Under the pieces are notes generated by a model. The model was given only the letters and a program-made list of their open reading frames with translations. It had not been told where the DNA came from and ran no database searches. DNA of 12,231 nt, taken from assembly GCA_019155205.2 (NCBI GenBank), contig JAHNZQ020000277.1, positions 1,033,577 through 1,045,807 of the forward strand, given 5' to 3'. Positions 8,477 to 12,231 of this stretch are shown piece after piece (the stretch's first letter is position 1; each line of letters opens with the position of its first letter). The stretch comes from Gracilaria vermiculophylla. Its lineage: Eukaryota; Rhodophyta; Florideophyceae; Gracilariales; Gracilariaceae. A program made the translations under genes and the position numbers.

Positions 8477-8867
8477 TGAAGCACCGAAGTCCGGTTAGCT
8501 GTACTTGTTTGTTGATCAGACAAATTGGGCGGTGCTTGTCCCAGGTTCTCTCTACGGTAGTTTGCGAGCTTGGGGCATAAGTACTCCTCTTGCATATTAA
8601 ATTGCACGTTTGCGTCTCTCGTCACGTACTAACTTAAAGCAATCACCGTGCTGTCAGTCTTATCATCATTTTACGGCGCTTCAAGTGCATTTGTTCATGA
8701 GCGAGCTAACGCATGTCAACATGACAAGTGTCCATGGCGCATCCATTTTTGACAGTCTTCCTGTCAGTCTGCACTAGCCGAGCCATGCAGCCCGTTCTGT
8801 CCGTCTCCACGCACTATTTTTGCGCATTATCAGCCTGCGTGCGTACTCTCAGGCCAATTGCATTTCA
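8477..8867 (-). repeat. 5' LTR of the copia-like element (right copy)
   Basis: This is the partner of 2941-3331, the same length, and it begins TG and ends CA on the plus strand, the canonical LTR boundaries. On the element's own strand it would hold the promoter that drives gag-pol transcription leftward. I could not identify a convincing TATA box or polyadenylation signal in it. Primer-site-like sequence lies just inside it at 8460-8471. Confidence 0.93.
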
Positions 8868-9197
8868 TAATTCAGGGTTCCTTTTTACTGTTGCGTCGTA
8901 TCTTATATTCGTCATCGCATTGAGAATTTCATCATTTTTCCAACTAATTTTTCTTTGCTTATCCCCTGTTTTGGAGTCTTCCCTAATTAAATCCATTCCT
9001 CTCACTTTCGTGCCAATGAAAAATATAAGGTAAATTAAGCCGCACTGCGAAGAGTTACGGTTACCTAGACTGTGCTTGGAGATCTTAAAACATGAGATTA
9101 CCGCCCCATAGAAGTGAAATTTCAAACGTACTGGGAGGCCCCCTGTCATGGGTTTTGACCAACACAGCGCTTTAAAAAACCTCAGCCGTTGCATCAT
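8865..9197 (-). other. 110-codon open frame ending at the LTR boundary, unidentified
   Basis: An ATG at 9195-9197 opens a minus-strand frame that ends with TGA at 8865-8867, the last three bases of the right LTR. The final part reads KISWKNDEILNAMTNIRYDA, loosely like the start of a psq-type helix-turn-helix (aromatic residue, acidic residues, then x-A-M-x-x-I/V). The first half looks unstructured. One reading is a transposase or host gene whose downstream part was cut off when the retrotransposon landed; the other is a chance frame. I could not find a convincing continuation on the other side of the element near 2940. Confidence 0.25.
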
Positions 9198-9665
9198 AAT
9201 TCTTGCCTATAACTGGTTATCTTACGTTCTGTGTTCCCTAAGAGTAAACAGAGCGTTATTAATCTTGGCATATTACTGTTCTCTATATTCTTTCTCAGTG
9301 TGTGCGACTCGCTTCATTTCGGAGTCTCGTTTTATCAAATTTACATGGGCAGAAATCACCACATTTGTATTACAAATAAGCATATTCATTTTACATTTCT
9401 AATTTCTTTCTTTAAGATTTAAAACACCTATGAACCGAATAGTTTTAATATTTTAGTAATATACTGTGTGCAGGACTCTGCTATGGTAAATTGAAATAAA
9501 CAAAATTGTTGTTTCATCTTGAACACTCGGCGGGAGTTCTATTTTCCGTGAAAGGTAGAGCTCTAACTGTGCTCTTATTATGTTCTGAATAATCTCTACT
9601 ATGAAAAACAGTTCTATGTCTTTGCTATCATAAACCATCAAAAACGCAAATTATGTTCTTCTGTA

Positions 9666-9727
9666 GAATCTACTAGAACGTTCTAGACGGAAGCAGTTTC
9701 TCGTTGCTTGTATAGAAACTTCTAGAG
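9666..9727. promoter_or_regulatory. Heat-shock-element-like cluster
   Basis: Heat shock factor binds alternating GAA and TTC units at 5-bp spacing. Here GAA at 9666, GAA at 9676, TTC at 9681 and GAC at 9686 keep that phase, and CTAGAACGTTCTAG (9673-9686) is a perfect 14-bp palindrome. A second array has GAA at 9715, TTC at 9720 and GAG at 9725, again 5 bp apart. A TATA-like box follows about 45 bp downstream. No gene is evident next to it. Confidence 0.4.
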
Positions 9728-9770
9728 ATTTTCAAAAGCTTCAGGGCTTTATAATTGATTTTCTCCTGCG

Positions 9771-9780
9771 TATAAAATTA
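9771..9780 (+). promoter_or_regulatory. TATA-like box downstream of the HSE cluster
   Basis: TATAAAATTA matches a strong TATA consensus. Its distance to the HSE-like cluster fits a heat-inducible promoter firing rightward. In an AT-rich region such a match is expected fairly often by chance, and no open frame of note follows before 10328. Confidence 0.3.
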
Positions 9781-11241
9781 ATATATGATGCACTTTCAAA
9801 AACATTATGTTATGTACTACACAAAAAACGGTCCTCGAATATATTTTCCTATTTCTATGACAAATTAGTTTTGTTTTTTTACTCTACTAAGAGTTCTGTG
9901 GTTGCTTCAAAGCCTTTGTGACTTTATATTTCAAAGATTTTTCGATGAAAATGTTTTAAAAGGCTTGCACGGTATTGAATGTTTTTTAAAAATCACATAC
10001 GCGTTAAATGAGTATTTGATTATTATCTTTGGATGTAAGCCTTTTTTATTTAATTATTCTGATATTGTGTTGATGATGTATTCGTAAATAATACTTCGTG
10101 TTCACAACAAACGATATTGAACGCTCAGAAGCACCCAAATTTTGTCTCAAAAACGTTGCTTGAAAAAAACGTTTTGTCTCAAAATAAAAATGCTATAAAT
10201 ACTTTTGATACTCTTTAATTCTACTGGTACTTACTATCCACAGTTTTTTACTTGTTGTGGAAAACGTTTTTGACAAGGAGATAAAGAAGGAAAATCTATA
10301 TCACGTTTTGGAATTCATTGTGTTTTCATGACTTCTACTTTGAATAAGCATCTGGAATATTACAGGATTAAATTAGGAACTGTTTTGGTTCAGAATGCTT
10401 CAGAATCTTTCATAGCACAAAGACATAGAAATCGTTTTATGCGTTACAGCAGAAATCAGTTTTTTAGTTCTAGAACAAGCTGTATGTTTACTATAATACT
10501 ATAAAGGAAGAAAGGCATCTCGCGCTTGAAAGATTTTTTCATGAAGGGTTCAACTTCGAATCTATTACAAAAGAAAATTAACATCCAACGCGCTGCTCGT
10601 CTTCTTTCCCTGTGGGAAAAGTACCCGATGAACAAATCAGAATTGCAATACGATAACATTCACAAAATCAAGGTCATGTTTGGGTACAGGTATAAAAAAA
10701 AGTCAGGCTGGATCCAGAGTCTGAATGCACCGTCTGTACTTATGTGGCTGCGGTATCAAACCCGATAACAAATCTGGTGCCCCATCCGAAGCAATCGGGT
10801 ACCGCGTCGAATAGTTTTTGAAACCTATCTTGAGCGTCTTCTCACGGACAATGAGCAATGGAATCCATGATAAAGCTGTTTTTGATCAGCCAATGAATTT
10901 GAGAACCGCTGGGCGAACATATGAGCTTTGAATAAATACTTTATGATCATTTTGTAAATCATTTGAGAATGAAGATTTAATTTTGCAGTGTACATTCAGA
11001 TTTTAAGGAAAATCATAAGAAGCTTCATTCGTTTTCAACGGTTTGGGTATTTTTCTGTATTACTCAACAAGTAAATTATATCCCTCATCATATTTTTTTA
11101 CAACAGTTTTCTTTTGAGACACAAAAGCAGCTTTCTTTCCATCTTAGTCTCTACAAATACGTCTTTAGCTTGCTTTTGCCTAACGTGGAATGGCATTAGA
11201 ATTGCTACCTCACGAAACGGAGGGTTTCATTAAAATCGACA

Positions 11242-11814
11242 ATGAGCCAAGAAAGCTATAGCCGTCCTCACAAACGCCGTCGAGGCCCAGCTGGCCCTTC
11301 AGAGGCAGGCAGTGAAAACAATAACAGTGACAATCAAACTCGTCGATCCGACAATATCGCACAGATACCTGTCATGCCTGTGGAAGGAATTGAACCCATC
11401 CTTTCGGAAGATCACGATATAATTCCACTGCCGGATTTACCTGCTTCACCGATTCTGCAAGACGATCAGCGTGAAGCACTTGAATCATATCTGTCAGGAA
11501 GTACGTCCCACGAAAGGAACAGCTCCGGTCCGTCTTCAAGTAAGAGGCGCCGTAAAAGCCCGCGACATAGTACAGGCTATCCTTGTCCTATCTGTGGGGT
11601 TTGTTTCCCAAGTGAATCGGCCGTCGAGTTCCATAGTGGCGATTGCGGAAACTTTGCTTGTCCGAATTGCCCTTATAAATCACAAAGCAGGCGTGACATG
11701 GATACTCACTTGTCGAGTTTCTGTCAGTATACATGCTATGAATGTGTCAAAGCATTTCGATCCATAACGATGTTCAAGCAACATTGCAGAAGAGTTCATC
11801 GCTATAAAAGGTGA
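11242..11814 (+). CDS. Small nuclear zinc-finger protein, three C2H2/C2HC fingers, 190 aa
   Basis: This is an uninterrupted single-exon frame from ATG (A at -3, a good start context) to TGA. The N-terminal half is Ser/Pro/Asp-rich and probably disordered. Basic clusters HKRRRGP (about residues 11-17) and SKRRRKSPRH look like nuclear localisation signals. Three fingers fill residues 114-187, each opening C-x2-C-x12-H. The first closes H-x3-C (CPICGVCF), the second H-x4-C (CPNCPYKS), and only the third is classical, H-x4-H (CYECVKAF). Two C2HC fingers followed by one C2H2, ending within a few residues of the stop, suggest a DNA- or RNA-binding regulator. No other finger type or repressor domain is seen. 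It lies outside the element remains and has no stops, so it is likely a living host gene. I do not recognise the ortholog. Confidence 0.8.
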   Translation: MSQESYSRPHKRRRGPAGPSEAGSENNNSDNQTRRSDNIAQIPVMPVEGIEPILSEDHDIIPLPDLPASPILQDDQREALESYLSGSTSHERNSSGPSSSKRRRKSPRHSTGYPCPICGVCFPSESAVEFHSGDCGNFACPNCPYKSQSRRDMDTHLSSFCQYTCYECVKAFRSITMFKQHCRRVHRYKR

Positions 11815-12231
11815 AAACAACTGAAAAAAACTAGAAATGGTCGCCAGTAGCACAGATGATTCAAAAAGGTTTCAAAACATGTAAAACTTGACATAGTTTG
11901 ACGTTATACCATGAAAAATACTATTTTTGCCCATTAGAATTTGTAGGTGAGAGTTACAATCATATGGATTACAATTGTGCGTCACTAGAACCATTGATCT
12001 TCCATCTTTTCGAATCCCGATTGCTTTCTAATTTCGGGATTTTTATCTCTTCGAAGTTCAAAAGGCTATGTAGCTTTCTCTCTAATTCCCTGTATACAGA
12101 GCTGCAAACATCGACATCAGAAAAAAATGACAGTAAAGGCTCATTGTAAATTTCGGACTTGCAGTGCACTTTGTTCTGTCAATTGATGCTCAAAGAGTAC
12201 AAATATTTTCTGCATGGCAAAAAACAATGCG
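11815..12231. other. AT-rich 3' flank of the zinc-finger gene
   Basis: There is no clear AATAAA polyadenylation signal close behind the stop. Overlapping frames at 11898-12149 (plus) and 11969-12169 (minus) lack recognisable motifs. The minus frame opens upstream without an ATG, so it could at most be an exon. AATCCCGA at 12013-12020 and TCGGGATT at 12034-12041 form a perfect 8-bp stem with a 13-base loop. Confidence 0.4.

Larger units (their letters stand above)
2941..8867 (-). mobile_element. Decayed Ty1/copia-like LTR retrotransposon, minus orientation, with nested insertion
   Basis: Two direct repeats of exactly 391 bp bound a 5.1-kb interior with Gag, protease, integrase, reverse transcriptase and RNase H remains, in that order on the minus strand. 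Integrase ahead of reverse transcriptase is diagnostic of the copia (Pseudoviridae-like) group rather than gypsy. Total length is 5927 bp, or about 5.4 kb without the insertion at 4133-4671. The repeats differ at about 56 of 391 positions, so the insertion is old. The bases just outside, AAACA at 2936-2940 and TAATT at 8868-8872, do not form a target duplication. About twenty in-frame stops and several frameshifts show that it cannot make its proteins. Confidence 0.93.
8868..11241. other. AT-rich, largely gene-free interval
   Basis: More than 2.3 kb with homopolymer A and T runs and no recognisable protein. Apart from the ORF fragment at 8865-9197 and the HSE/TATA cluster at 9666-9780, two short plus-strand frames stand out slightly in composition: 10328-10504 (58 codons from an ATG) and 10541-10768 (75 codons from an ATG). 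Both give hydrophilic, Arg/Lys-rich products without a family I recognise. They could be exons of an unrecognised gene, decayed element coding, or chance. Confidence 0.5.

Noticed and set aside
9453..9641. Minus-strand frame just left of the heat-shock-like cluster
   Set aside because: Short, AT-driven composition, no motif, and no TATA box in that direction.
12008..12020. TTCGAATCCC, like a tRNA B box
   Set aside because: No matching A box, acceptor stem or anticodon arm is present at the right distance.
12013..12041. Stem-loop followed by T residues, like a bacterial terminator
   Set aside because: The context is eukaryotic, no gene ends next to it, and the T run is only four to five bases.

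Overview
The window is eukaryotic DNA dominated by old transposable elements, with one intact gene near the right end. The evidence for a eukaryote is a pogo-type DNA transposon, a Ty1/copia-type LTR retrotransposon with tRNA-Met-like priming, a short nuclear zinc-finger gene, no ribosome-binding sites or operons, and long AT-rich intergenic stretches. I cannot assign the taxon; an animal or a protist would both fit.

Layout. Positions 1-267 are unassigned flank. About 268-2780 holds a decayed pogo-superfamily DNA transposon with its transposase on the minus strand (coding remains 773-2660). Positions 2941-8867 are a structurally complete but dead Ty1/copia-like LTR retrotransposon, also on the minus strand. 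Two 391-bp LTRs (2941-3331 and 8477-8867, about 86% identical, no gaps) flank one gag-pol reading frame that runs from about 8432 down to 3356 in the order Gag, protease, integrase, reverse transcriptase, RNase H, which is the copia order. About twenty in-frame stops and several frameshifts interrupt it. A segment of about 540 bp at 4133-4671 interrupts pol between reverse transcriptase and RNase H and looks like a nested non-autonomous DNA element. Positions 8868-11241 are AT-rich and largely gene-free; they hold an ORF fragment abutting the LTR and a heat-shock-element cluster followed by a TATA box. Positions 11242-11814 encode a 190-residue protein with three zinc fingers and two basic clusters, the only convincing intact gene. 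The remainder is AT-rich with one small hairpin.

How the parts relate. The inferred history is a pogo element and a copia-like element at adjacent sites, then a small DNA element landing in the copia pol gene, all followed by point-mutation decay. The most unusual point is a possible Tudor-like chromatin-reader module (about 5643-5796) between integrase and reverse transcriptase, in the position that chromodomains occupy in some other retrotransposons. No intact defence system, operon, CRISPR array or RNA gene is visible.
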